From: an uncultured Bacteroides sp.
Lineage (GTDB): Bacteria; Bacteroidota; Bacteroidia; Bacteroidales; Bacteroidaceae
Direction: 5' to 3'
NCBI RefSeq assembly: GCF_963675905.1
Contig: NZ_OY780936.1
Coordinates: forward strand, 4,101,946 to 4,165,945
DNA length: 64,000 nucleotides
In this document: positions 1 to 9,231 of the stretch, piece by piece
Position numbering within the stretch: position 1 is the first letter of the stretch
Layout: every line of letters begins with the position of its first letter
Program-made: the position numbers and the translations under genes
Notes under the pieces: model-generated
Databases searched by the model: none
What the model saw: the letters and a program-made list of their open reading frames with translations, nothing else
Told to the model about the DNA's origin: nothing

Positions 1-2333
1 ATAAATGGTCGTCTTTACTTCCTACAGATTTATATCAGTCTATCCAGGATGGTAAATGGAATGGTACAAACTGGATGAAAGAATCCTATAACAAGGCTGC
101 TCCTGTTCAGAATCATGCAATAAACCTTACTGGTGGTGGTGAAGCTTCAAAGTTCTCATTAGGTTTCTCTTATGCTTCTCAGGAAGGTATCTTTGGAAAA
201 CCAGTTGAATCTAATTATGGACGTTATACTGCCCGTGTTAATTCTGATCATGTTCTTTTGAAGGTTAGAGACTTTGATGCAATCAAGATTGGCGAAACAT
301 TGAACTATTCTTTTAGCACAAAATCAGGTATTTCTACTGGTAATATTTATTGGAACTCTATTCATAGTTTGTTGATTGCTAATCCATTAATGCCTGTGTA
401 TGATGAAAATGGTGATTATTATGATTATTATGCAAAACAGAGAAACGGATGGAATTATGAGGCTAGTGCAGCTAATCCAATAGCTAACACTGCTCTTTCA
501 AGCCAAGGTTTAAATCTTTCTAAGAGCCACAACTTGCAAGCTAGTGCTTATTTACAAATACAGCCTATTAAGAATTTAATTTTCAAATCTCAATTTGGAT
601 ATAAAATGAGTGCTAGTACTTACCGTTCATACGATAGAATAAGAAAATTAAGTTCTACAAATTCGGTAGCAACAGAAACTGTAAGTCATAATGCTGAGTT
701 AGGTGCTTCATGGACATTGGATAATACATTGGCTTATAAGTTTACTTTAAACGAGCATACTTTTGATATGATGGTTGGACAGTCTGCTGAAAGATGGGGA
801 TTGGGTGATAAAGTTAGCGCTTCAGGCAAGAATACTTTATTCCTGGGTTCCTGGAAAAATGCATATGTAGATAATACTAAGCCAACTGCGATAGATCAGA
901 TTACTGCAGGTAGCAACCCTTGGGGTGAAGGTACTTTGGCTTCTTTCTTTGGCCGTGTAAATTATGACTACAAGGAAAAATATATGGCTTCATTTACATT
1001 GCGTGCCGATGGTTCTTCAAACTTTGCTAAAGGTAATCAGTGGGGATATTTCCCATCTGTATCTGCCGGTTGGGTTGTAAGTAGTGAACCATTTATGGAA
1101 TCAACAAAAAGCTGGATGGATTTCTTGAAAGTTCGTGGTAGCTGGGGACAGAATGGTAACTGCAACATTGATGGATATCAATACTTAACTACTTTTGCTT
1201 TTGATATAACCAATGGTTATTACTTTGGTAGTGATAAATCTTCTCAAACAACAGGTGGTTATGCTAACATCCTTAAAAATCCTGATGTAACTTGGGAAAC
1301 TTCGGAACAGCTTGACTTAGGTTTCGATGCTCGTTTCTTCGATACTCGTTTGGGTGTAGCTTTCGACTGGTATAAGAAAACTACGAAAGACTGGTTGGTT
1401 AAAGCTCCTATTCTTTCTACTTACGGTTTAAATGCTCCATATATTAACGGTGGTGATATTGAAAACCAAGGTTTTGAATTAGCTCTTAACTGGAATGATA
1501 AAATTGGCAAAGATTTAAAATATGGAGTTAATCTGAATATTTCTAAAAATAAAAACAAGGTAACTCGTATCGCAAACTCTGAAGGAATTATCCATGGTGA
1601 TGCAAACGTATTAAGTCAGGGTACTGATGAAATGTATCGTGCTCAGGTTGGTTTACCTATTGGCTACTTCTATGGATATAAAACTGATGGTATTTTCCAG
1701 AATTATGATCAGATAGCTGAATATAAAGCTGCAGGAAAAGGTGTATTGGCTGGAGCACAACCTGGTGATGTTATTTTCACTGATTATCATAAAGATGGTG
1801 TAATTGATGATAATGACAGAACAATGATTGGTGATCCTCATCCTGATTATACTTTAGGTTTAGGTCTTAATCTTAGCTATAAAGGTTTTGATTTGAACAT
1901 TGCTGCTTCCGGTTCTTTTGGTCAGCAAATTGCTAAATCATATCGTTCATTTGCTGATACAAAGACTCAAAACTTCACAACGGATATTTTCGGAGCTTGG
2001 ACGGGTGAAGGTACATCTAATAAATTACCTCGTTTAACTTCTGGTTCCCATACTAACTGGCAGAAGATTTCTGATATATATATTGAAGATGGTGATTATT
2101 TGAAGATCCAAAACGTAACAATTGGTTATGATTTCAAAAAGCTTTTCACTAAATTACCACTTCAACAAGCTCGTTTGTTCTTTACAGCTCAAAATCTTTA
2201 TACCTTCACTGGTTACTCAGGAATGGATCCGGAAATTGGTTATGGATACGATAAATCATGGGTATCAGGTATCGATTTAGGATTCTATCCTAGTCCTAGA
2301 ACATTCCTGGTTGGTGTTAATCTTAAATTTTAA
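1..2333 (+). CDS. SusC/RagA-family TonB-dependent outer-membrane transporter, 5' truncated by window edge
   Basis: The reading frame is already open at base 3, ahead of the first ATG at 75, so this is the C-terminal ~780 residues of a protein that normally has about 1,000. Visible features are alternating aromatic beta-strands of the 22-strand barrel, a GGxxSKFxxGxSY-type early barrel strand, and the terminal strand ending in NLKF with a final Phe, as expected for Bam-dependent barrels. The plug domain and TonB box lie outside the window. SusC proteins import oligosaccharides through the outer membrane together with the SusD lid. A SusD gene follows after 11 bp, so the two are one transcript. 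The substrate cannot be read from this fragment; the mannan genes downstream hint at mannan but are separated by an unrelated cluster. Confidence 0.95.
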   Translation, partial: KWSSLLPTDLYQSIQDGKWNGTNWMKESYNKAAPVQNHAINLTGGGEASKFSLGFSYASQEGIFGKPVESNYGRYTARVNSDHVLLKVRDFDAIKIGETLNYSFSTKSGISTGNIYWNSIHSLLIANPLMPVYDENGDYYDYYAKQRNGWNYEASAANPIANTALSSQGLNLSKSHNLQASAYLQIQPIKNLIFKSQFGYKMSASTYRSYDRIRKLSSTNSVATETVSHNAELGASWTLDNTLAYKFTLNEHTFDMMVGQSAERWGLGDKVSASGKNTLFLGSWKNAYVDNTKPTAIDQITAGSNPWGEGTLASFFGRVNYDYKEKYMASFTLRADGSSNFAKGNQWGYFPSVSAGWVVSSEPFMESTKSWMDFLKVRGSWGQNGNCNIDGYQYLTTFAFDITNGYYFGSDKSSQTTGGYANILKNPDVTWETSEQLDLGFDARFFDTRLGVAFDWYKKTTKDWLVKAPILSTYGLNAPYINGGDIENQGFELALNWNDKIGKDLKYGVNLNISKNKNKVTRIANSEGIIHGDANVLSQGTDEMYRAQVGLPIGYFYGYKTDGIFQNYDQIAEYKAAGKGVLAGAQPGDVIFTDYHKDGVIDDNDRTMIGDPHPDYTLGLGLNLSYKGFDLNIAASGSFGQQIAKSYRSFADTKTQNFTTDIFGAWTGEGTSNKLPRLTSGSHTNWQKISDIYIEDGDYLKIQNVTIGYDFKKLFTKLPLQQARLFFTAQNLYTFTGYSGMDPEIGYGYDKSWVSGIDLGFYPSPRTFLVGVNLKF

Positions 2334-2344
2334 TAGATAATAGC

Positions 2345-4063
2345 ATGAAAAAAATATTATATTTAGCAGTAGCGGCTCTCTTGTTTGCTAGTTGTAATGA
2401 CTTCCTGGCAACAGAGGACCTGACACATAAAAATTCAGGAAATTTTCCTGTGAATGAAACAGATGCTACCCAAATGATTACAGCAATATATGCAACCATG
2501 AATATTGCTGTTCAAAAGGGTGTAAATAAGACTTATTTTTATATAGCACAAGTGGCGTCTGATGATTGTTATGGTGGTGGTGGTGAAAATGATAAAGATG
2601 CTCAGGCATCAGACCACCTTCTGTACTATGGTGAATCACTTTTTGCTGACTTCTGGTCTGCACGTTATCAAGGTATCAACCGTGCAAACATGGCTTTGGC
2701 AAACCTGGATAATGTAGCTGATGAGAAAATCAGAAACCAAAAGAAGGGTGAAGCTCTTTTCTTACGTGCATATTTCTATTTTGAACTAACACAAATGTTC
2801 GAAAATGTACCTTTGATTTCTGCTGCTCCAGAAAACGTAGGACAAGCTCAGATTGCTCCAACTCAAATGCCTGCTGATACTATTTACGCACACATTGCTT
2901 CCGACCTGAAACAAGCTGTTGAAATTATGCCGGATTCTAAATGGAATCAAGTTACTTCAGGTACAGCAACACGTTGGGCAGCCGAAGCATTACTTGCACG
3001 TGTTTATTTATTCTATACTGGTTTTTATCAGAAAGATGCTCTTCCATTAACAGACGGTAGCAAATTAGCAAAGGACTTTGTGGTTACTGGCCTGAATGAT
3101 TGTATTGCTAATTCCGGACATAGTCTTGCTCCTGATTTTCGTAGTTTGTGGCCTTACACAAATTCTGTTTCAAAGAAGAATTCTAAATATCAGAAAGATG
3201 CTCCAACATGGTTAAAAGATGGTGAGAATCCCGAACAGGTTTTTGCCCTTAAATTCTCTTACTTATCTGCATGGGTTGGCGATAAATTAGGTTTCTCTAA
3301 CCAATATGCACTATTTTTTGGTATTCGTGACCAAAGTACTGATTATGGATTAGATGGTACTTATCCTATTGGTCAGGGATGGGGACAAGGCCCTGTAGCT
3401 GCCAATTTATGGAATGACTGGAAAACTGAAGAACCAAATGATACTATCCGTCGTAAAGGTTCTATTTATCAGGTAAAAGATAATTTCCAATATGGTCGTG
3501 ACGCTCAGATGGAAGAAACTGGTTTGTGGCAATCTAAAATTGTAGCAACTCGTGCTATTGTAGGTAGTACTGTTTTACCAAGTTTCTGTTCTGCAAAAGA
3601 TTATTATGGTGATGATAAAACTAGTGATTTCCAGGTTTCTCATGCACAGGATTTAAATTTGATCCGTTTTGCTGATGTATTATTGATGCATTCAGAATTG
3701 ACAGGTACTGCTGATGGTATGAATAAGGTTCGTGCTCGTGTTGGACTTGATCCAGTTGCTTATTCTTTAGATGCTTTGAAAAAGGAACGTCGTCACGAAT
3801 TAGCTTTCGAAGGTCTTCGTTGGGGTGATATGCGTCGTTGGCGTGAGGCTGAAACTGATTTAGCAAAACAAGTTGGTCAGGAGATCTGGAATAAAGGTCA
3901 GAAAACTACTATGAAAGATCAAGGCGCCGGATATGTGGCTCGCTACAAGGCAACAAGAGGATTCTTCCCTATTCCAAAAACAGAAATTGATTTGTCTGGC
4001 GGAGCATTGAAACAAAATGCAGGCTGGGATGAATCGGCTAACTTCTCAAGCTGGAATAACTAA
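2345..4063 (+). CDS. SusD/RagB-family nutrient-binding outer-membrane lipoprotein
   Basis: A 572-residue SusD homologue. A lipoprotein signal ends at Cys17 (FASC) and is followed by acidic residues typical of Bacteroidetes surface export. The N-terminal TPR-like SusD domain includes the FLRAYFYFELTQMFENVPL helix pair, and the C-terminal RagB/SusD domain contains LNLIRFADVLLMHSE, ERRHELAFEGLRWGDMRRW and a late FFPIPKTEIDL strand, all family hallmarks. SusD forms the hinged lid of the SusC barrel and captures glycan at the cell surface. It starts 11 bp after susC and precedes a small lipoprotein by 25 bp, forming a classic susC-susD-surface-binding-protein order. Confidence 0.96.
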   Translation: MKKILYLAVAALLFASCNDFLATEDLTHKNSGNFPVNETDATQMITAIYATMNIAVQKGVNKTYFYIAQVASDDCYGGGGENDKDAQASDHLLYYGESLFADFWSARYQGINRANMALANLDNVADEKIRNQKKGEALFLRAYFYFELTQMFENVPLISAAPENVGQAQIAPTQMPADTIYAHIASDLKQAVEIMPDSKWNQVTSGTATRWAAEALLARVYLFYTGFYQKDALPLTDGSKLAKDFVVTGLNDCIANSGHSLAPDFRSLWPYTNSVSKKNSKYQKDAPTWLKDGENPEQVFALKFSYLSAWVGDKLGFSNQYALFFGIRDQSTDYGLDGTYPIGQGWGQGPVAANLWNDWKTEEPNDTIRRKGSIYQVKDNFQYGRDAQMEETGLWQSKIVATRAIVGSTVLPSFCSAKDYYGDDKTSDFQVSHAQDLNLIRFADVLLMHSELTGTADGMNKVRARVGLDPVAYSLDALKKERRHELAFEGLRWGDMRRWREAETDLAKQVGQEIWNKGQKTTMKDQGAGYVARYKATRGFFPIPKTEIDLSGGALKQNAGWDESANFSSWNN

Positions 4064-4088
4064 TATAAATTATTAAATAGTAATAAGA

Positions 4089-4928
4089 ATGAAAAAGTCA
4101 ATTATATTTTCAATGCTTGTGGGAGCTGCAATGTTGTTTGCTTGCGACCCCATTGAAGACCGTGATACGATGACTGGAGCTATTACTGCTGATCAGTTAA
4201 ATATTTCAGCAGTTCCAGTTGTTAAAGACGGTGTTAAGTCGAACTATATCGAATTGAATAGTGAAGGTAATGCTTGCTTGTCTTCATGGGATTATGGTTT
4301 TGGTATATTAACTAGTACCAAAGGAACTGTAAAGGTGATGATGGCAGGTGATAATGAAATTGTATACAGTGGCATGAATCCAGATGGTACTATCATTACA
4401 AAAAAAATAACTGTTCACGTTGATAAATTGTATGATGTAGAACCTGAATATGCTTTGTTCTGCGGAGATAAAGGTACTAAAACATGGGTTTGGGATGATG
4501 TAATGGGTACTCCTTGGGGGAATGGTGGTTACTTGGGTAACACAACTCCAGGATGGTGGACATGTAATGTGGATGCTATTCAGGAACAAGCTGTTGAAAA
4601 AGGATTTCCAGGCGATGGAAAGAATGGATCTATGCTCTTCTCTCTTAAGGGTGCTAAGATAACAAAGAGTGATGGTACTTCAGGCTCATTTACTTTTGAT
4701 ATGTCTAAGAAAACTAAAGATGATAACGGTAATATCTGGGGTATTGGTAAACTATATACTAAGAGTGTAAATGTACTTCTAGGTATTCAACCTAATGAAG
4801 GTAATGCTGTAATTAACGAATATGATATTCTTAAATTAGATTCTCAGCATTTATATTTAGCTTGCAAAGAAACTGCAACAACTGGTGCTTGGGGAACTTG
4901 CTGGTTCTGGTGTTTCAGAGCTAAATAG
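4089..4928 (+). CDS. SusE-position surface lipoprotein, probable glycan-binding protein
   Basis: This 279-residue lipoprotein has a signal peptide cleaved at Cys19 (LFAC followed by DPIED), which suggests surface exposure. An N-terminal Ig/PKD-like segment (about residues 30-120) contains the strand pattern KVMMAGDNEIVYSG and ITKKITVHVD. The C-terminal half (about 125-279) is rich in Trp and Gly (WVWDDVMGTPWGNGGY, WWTCN, WGTCWFWCF), as is common in carbohydrate-binding faces. Its position directly after susD is that of surface glycan-binding proteins (SusE/SGBP). No catalytic motif is seen. The ligand is unknown. A strong terminator follows, closing the operon. Confidence 0.75.
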   Translation: MKKSIIFSMLVGAAMLFACDPIEDRDTMTGAITADQLNISAVPVVKDGVKSNYIELNSEGNACLSSWDYGFGILTSTKGTVKVMMAGDNEIVYSGMNPDGTIITKKITVHVDKLYDVEPEYALFCGDKGTKTWVWDDVMGTPWGNGGYLGNTTPGWWTCNVDAIQEQAVEKGFPGDGKNGSMLFSLKGAKITKSDGTSGSFTFDMSKKTKDDNGNIWGIGKLYTKSVNVLLGIQPNEGNAVINEYDILKLDSQHLYLACKETATTGAWGTCWFWCFRAK

Positions 4929-4968
4929 AATGTTCCTTAGTTAGATCTTAATAAATTTGAATTTATAT

Positions 4969-5010
4969 ATTGGGCGAAACTTATTAAATGTTTCGCCCAA
5001 TTTTTATTTT
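4969..5010 (+). terminator. Rho-independent terminator of the susCD operon
   Basis: A perfect stem (TTGGGCGAAAC at 4970-4980 with GTTTCGCCCAA at 4990-5000) and a 9-nt loop are followed by TTTTTATTTTT. It sits about 40 bp after the surface lipoprotein stop. Confidence 0.9.
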
Positions 5011-5245
5011 TGAATTAGTTCTTCTTTAATACCTGATATTATGAAATTGTATTTATAATATCATGATATCTTTTTGTAAATAACTAGTTTATAAAAGATC
5101 TATCTGTAATGCACATGTTCGATGTTTTATTTCTTAACGAATGCCTGTGCAAATTGTGCTAAAAAATAGGAGGAATTAGGCTTTATCAAAGTCCGGTTTT
5201 TCAAACAATTTGTTATATTTGTAATATTATTAATCGAGAATAAAA
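5011..5245 (+). promoter_or_regulatory. Intergenic region with Bacteroides-type -7 box for the downstream lipoprotein cluster
   Basis: An AT-rich stretch without a gene. TATATTTG at 5214-5221 fits the Bacteroidetes -7 consensus TAnnTTTG and would start transcription about 15-20 bp before the ATG at 5246. No convincing TTTG -33 element is seen at 19-21 nt upstream, so the promoter may be weak or activated. Confidence 0.5.
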
Positions 5246-5815
5246 ATGCTTAAGAAAACACTATACTCATTACTCTTTTTAGCTTGTCTTACCGGTTGTA
5301 AATCAGATCATAAAAAATTCAAGATAGAAGGTACAGTATCGTCAACTAAATATGATGGAGAATGGATTTATCTTGTTCCTGCCGAAGGAGCCAATTCTTC
5401 AAATGTTGATTCAACCAAAATAAAGAATGCTTCGTTTACTTTTAAAGGGGATATAGAGCGAATGGCTATAATTCGCACTAGGCCTATTTTACGTCTATCA
5501 TTACAAGAATTGCTGGTTGTTACGGAACCTGGTAACATTAAGATTGTTCTTAATTCACCTAGTTCAGCTCATGGAACTCCTCAGAATGATGCGTTGCAAT
5601 TGTGGAAAGAAGAAAAAGAGAAGAACATGGCTGCTTATAATTTCATTAGAAAAGGATTGCAAACGGTATCAGGAAAAGATTCTCTTCGTTGGATTGCTCA
5701 AAAGGATACATTGCAGGAACGTGAACGTATCTATAATGAACGTTTTCTAAAAGAACAAGGAAATAATACGGTTGGCTCTTTTATCAGAAAGATGGTTGGT
5801 GGAAATGGTAAATAA
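5246..5815 (+). CDS. DUF4369-like lipoprotein
   Basis: A 189-residue lipoprotein with lipobox LTGC (Cys18). After the signal, residues ~24-105 form the beta-rich pattern seen in DUF4369 domains: FKIEGTVSS..., IYLVPAEG, VDSTKIKNASFTFKGDIE, LLVVTEPGNIKIVL. In this family the domain is often followed by a thioredoxin-like AhpC/TSA domain. Here the C-terminus (about 110-189) is only a charged helical tail, so the protein is a short, thioredoxin-less version. It precedes the membrane-protein gene by 157 bp. Function unknown; an envelope location is inferred from the lipobox. Confidence 0.7.
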   Translation: MLKKTLYSLLFLACLTGCKSDHKKFKIEGTVSSTKYDGEWIYLVPAEGANSSNVDSTKIKNASFTFKGDIERMAIIRTRPILRLSLQELLVVTEPGNIKIVLNSPSSAHGTPQNDALQLWKEEKEKNMAAYNFIRKGLQTVSGKDSLRWIAQKDTLQERERIYNERFLKEQGNNTVGSFIRKMVGGNGK

Positions 5816-5972
5816 AAGATTAAACACCGAAACATGATACAATAGTTATTTACAACGCAACACTTTAAATCTATTTACATTTAAGTTTTAAACATAAACA
5901 TACTCATTGGATGCTTTGACCATAAAATCTTATTATAAAAACTATCCTGCTGAATCTTTTAAATAAAACACG

Positions 5973-7763
5973 ATGAAAGAAGTATTAAACGTTCACATAA
6001 AAAGGAGTAATCTCCTATTATCCATATTATTGGGAATATGTGTATTTATTTTCTTTAATTTCTATTATCCTTTTCATGTTCAATATCAGGAGCAGTTTCA
6101 GATGTTTCTGTTTACTAAAGATTATTTTCTTGATAGAGTGTCGCTACCTGGTGGACTAGCCATATATATAGGGAATTTCTTTGTTCAGTTCTTCTATTAT
6201 GCCTGGTTGGGTGCGCTTGTTATTTCATTATTACTAGTTTTACTACAGAGGGAGATTGTCTGGTTAACAAAGAAGTTTGGTATTAATAATGCATATTATC
6301 CATTAACGTTATTACCTTCCATTGTTTACTGGATTTTGTTATGTGATGAAAACTATATGTTGTCAGGATTGCTTTTATTAATAATGGTTCTGGCTACAGT
6401 TATTATTTGTACAACAATACCTTCTCGTACAATTCGTTTGATATCCACAATTGTTCTTACTCCTATACTATATATTCTTTGTAGTGGTTGTTTCTGGCTT
6501 TTTGCTTTGTTTATGATTCTGTTAGAAATATTTTACTGGAAAGAAAATATTGATATCCGTTGGTGGATTATGGTTTTAGGCTCTGCATTATTGATAATCT
6601 GTTCCCCAATAATCTCTAAAAACTTTTATCAATATCCGTTGGAACGCTTATGGCTGGGTATTGGATTTTATCGTTTCCCAAATATTTCTCCTTACGGACA
6701 AATTATTATATGGTTGCTTACTGTTGCTGTTTCCATATTGCCTCGTTTCCTATCAAAAACAGTTTTATTGAAAAAGTATTTCGCACTGATTGCGTTTCAA
6801 TTATTGGTGTTAGTAATTGGTGGAGGTTACTTTATAAAAAATGCGGCCGATTGGGATAAAGAGGAGATAATGGGATATGATCATCATGTCAGGATGCAGG
6901 AATGGGATAAAGTAATAGCTATGGCAGATAAAAAAGTTCCTACTGCCCCAATGTCGGTTGCTTGTTTAAATTTAGCATTGTCAAAAACTGGACAATTGGC
7001 TGATAAAATGTTTTGTTATTATCAAAATGGGGTACAAGGATTAATACCTCCTTTTGAACCAGATTTTACATCTCCGCTTCCTACCAGCGAAATTTATTAT
7101 CATTTGGGAATGATAAACTCATCTCAACGTTTAGTTTTTGAGGCAATGGAGTCAATCCCTGATTATCAGAAGAGTGCCCGATGTTTTAAACGTCTGGCTG
7201 AAACAAATTTGATTAACGGACAATATAAGGTTGCTGCTAAATATCTGAGAACTCTTCAGCATACACTGTTTTATCGTGATTGGGCAACTGAGACTTTGAC
7301 CTATTTAAATAACGAAAGTAGAATTAATGCTCATCCTGAGTGGGGGCGATTAAGGCAGTTACGTTACAAAGAAGACTTCCTTTATAGTCAAGACGAACTT
7401 GATATAATGCTGGGAATATTATTTAAACAAAATAATAGTAATCGCATGGCCTATGAGTATTTAATGGCTTGCACTTTGCTCAGCAATAATCTGGATCATT
7501 TTTTCAATTATTATCCGTTAGGAAAAGATGTTGGTTATCAGCAAATACCGAAAAGTTATCAGGAAGCCTTATTGTTTATCTGGAGTTTAAAGCATCACCC
7601 ATTGAAGGAAAAAGCTCCATGGCCTGTTTCTGAACAAATTACAGAGCGTTTGTTAGAATATGCCCCTATCTATTTACAGGATAAAAATGCTGAACCAATA
7701 TTAAAAGAACGCTTTGGCGATACGTATTGGTATTATTTACACTTTGGAACTAAGAAATTATGA
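5973..7763 (+). CDS. Large polytopic membrane protein with C-terminal helical (TPR-like) domain, DUF6057-like
   Basis: This 596-residue protein has two halves. Residues ~12-290 contain about nine or ten hydrophobic helices (for example SNLLLSILLGICVFIFFNFY and YYPLTLLPSIVYWILL). From about 295 the protein is soluble and helical with repeat-like segments (MSVACLNLALSKTGQLADKM, YHLGMINSSQRLVFEAMES, ARCFKRLAETNLINGQYKVAAKYL), resembling TPR repeats. The layout matches Bacteroidetes proteins annotated as DUF6057; no enzymatic motif was recognised. Its stop overlaps the start of the TolB-like gene by 4 bp (ATGA), so the two are translationally coupled and likely act together in the envelope. Confidence 0.65.
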   Translation: MKEVLNVHIKRSNLLLSILLGICVFIFFNFYYPFHVQYQEQFQMFLFTKDYFLDRVSLPGGLAIYIGNFFVQFFYYAWLGALVISLLLVLLQREIVWLTKKFGINNAYYPLTLLPSIVYWILLCDENYMLSGLLLLIMVLATVIICTTIPSRTIRLISTIVLTPILYILCSGCFWLFALFMILLEIFYWKENIDIRWWIMVLGSALLIICSPIISKNFYQYPLERLWLGIGFYRFPNISPYGQIIIWLLTVAVSILPRFLSKTVLLKKYFALIAFQLLVLVIGGGYFIKNAADWDKEEIMGYDHHVRMQEWDKVIAMADKKVPTAPMSVACLNLALSKTGQLADKMFCYYQNGVQGLIPPFEPDFTSPLPTSEIYYHLGMINSSQRLVFEAMESIPDYQKSARCFKRLAETNLINGQYKVAAKYLRTLQHTLFYRDWATETLTYLNNESRINAHPEWGRLRQLRYKEDFLYSQDELDIMLGILFKQNNSNRMAYEYLMACTLLSNNLDHFFNYYPLGKDVGYQQIPKSYQEALLFIWSLKHHPLKEKAPWPVSEQITERLLEYAPIYLQDKNAEPILKERFGDTYWYYLHFGTKKL

Positions 7764-9229
7764 AAATAATGAAACAAATATTAACTCTGTTTTTGGTTGG
7801 AATAGCGATGATTTCTTGTAATAATCAAGTGAATTCGCCTTCTAAAATAGATAAATTTCCTCCTATTTATCCAGATTACGTTGGTGTAACTGTACCAGCT
7901 ACTATTGCTCCTCTGAATTTCTCATTCCCTGATGAATCGTTTGACAGAGTAGATGTTGTAGTAAAAGGAAAGAAAGGTAACGAAATTCATGTAAATGGCG
8001 ATGCTGTATCTTTCTCTTCTTCTGAATGGAGGAGTTTGTTGGAAAGTAATAAGGGAGATAGTCTTTTGGTAACTGTTTGTCTGAAACAAAATGGCAATTG
8101 GAGACAATATGAATCTTTTCCAATCTATATTAGCAAATATCCAATAGACTATGGTTTAGTTTATCGACTTGTTGCTCCCGGATATGAAGTATATAGTAAG
8201 ATGGGTATTTATCAACGCGAGTTAGCTTCGTATAAACAAACTGCCTTGTATGAAAATACTTTGGTTACGGGATCTTGCGTAAACTGTCATAGTTTTAATA
8301 AAACGAATCCAAATCATTCCAGCTTGCATTTACGTGGAAATAACGGAGCAACTTATATGAATATCAATGGTAAGGCTGAGTTCCTAAATACAAAAACAGA
8401 TAAGACCATTGGTTCCTTTGTTTATCCTTACTGGCATCCATCCGGTAAATATGTAGCTTATTCTGTGAACAAGACTCGTCAGGTATTTCATGTTGCAAAG
8501 GATAAACGTATAGAAGTGGTAGATTTGGAGTCGGATATAATTGTATATCAGCCGGAAACAAAACAGGTATTAACTCCGGATCTTTTAAAAACAGCTTCCT
8601 TCGAGACTTTCCCCGCTTTTTCAGCCGATGGTCGTACATTATATTTCTGTTCTGCAGAGAAGAAAGAAATGACAAAAGAATATAAAGATGTAAAATACAG
8701 CTTATGCAGTATATCTTTTAACCCGGATAATGGAACTTTTGGCGATCATATAGATACCCTTGTATCTGCGAAGAAGATAAATAAAAGTATATCTTTCCCT
8801 CGTCCGTCTTATGATGGAAAATACATAATGTTTACGTTATCCGATTATGGAAATTTCTCAATCTGGCATAAGGAAGCCGATTTATGGTTACTTAATCTGG
8901 CCGATGGCAGTATAAGAGATCTGAAAGAGGTGAACAGTGATGATACGGAAAGTTATCATAACTGGAGTAGCAATTCTCACTGGTTTGTATTCAGCAGTCG
9001 CCGTGACGGAGGATTGTATACTCGTTTGTACATAGCTTCTATCGATGATAAAGGAAAAGTTAGCAAGCCTTTCCTTTTACCACAGGAAGATCCTTTCCGT
9101 TATTATGATCAATCTGTTTATTCGTATAACGTACCCGATTTTGTATCTTCACCAGTGAAATGGGATATTGAAGAGATGGAAAAAGGTATCACATCTAAAG
9201 AACGAACACAAGTAACAATTAAAAAGTAA
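7760..9229 (+). CDS. TolB-like beta-propeller lipoprotein with CxxCH haem-binding motif
   Basis: A 489-residue lipoprotein with lipobox MISC (Cys20 from the first ATG; a second ATG lies three codons in). Residues ~35-130 form an Ig-like beta domain. A single CVNCH motif at Cys173-His177 fits covalent c-type haem attachment. Residues ~210-460 carry PD40/TolB-like blades: YPYWHPSGKYVAYSVN, FPAFSADGRTLYFCS, FPRPSYDGKYIMFTLSDYG, HNWSSNSHWFVFSSRRDGG. The family is known only as TolB-like or 'cytochrome c'-annotated proteins in Bacteroidales. It is coupled to the membrane-protein gene upstream and is 2 bp from the Rid-like gene. Whether haem is really bound is untested. Confidence 0.7.
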   Translation: MKIMKQILTLFLVGIAMISCNNQVNSPSKIDKFPPIYPDYVGVTVPATIAPLNFSFPDESFDRVDVVVKGKKGNEIHVNGDAVSFSSSEWRSLLESNKGDSLLVTVCLKQNGNWRQYESFPIYISKYPIDYGLVYRLVAPGYEVYSKMGIYQRELASYKQTALYENTLVTGSCVNCHSFNKTNPNHSSLHLRGNNGATYMNINGKAEFLNTKTDKTIGSFVYPYWHPSGKYVAYSVNKTRQVFHVAKDKRIEVVDLESDIIVYQPETKQVLTPDLLKTASFETFPAFSADGRTLYFCSAEKKEMTKEYKDVKYSLCSISFNPDNGTFGDHIDTLVSAKKINKSISFPRPSYDGKYIMFTLSDYGNFSIWHKEADLWLLNLADGSIRDLKEVNSDDTESYHNWSSNSHWFVFSSRRDGGLYTRLYIASIDDKGKVSKPFLLPQEDPFRYYDQSVYSYNVPDFVSSPVKWDIEEMEKGITSKERTQVTIKK

Positions 9230-9231
9230 AA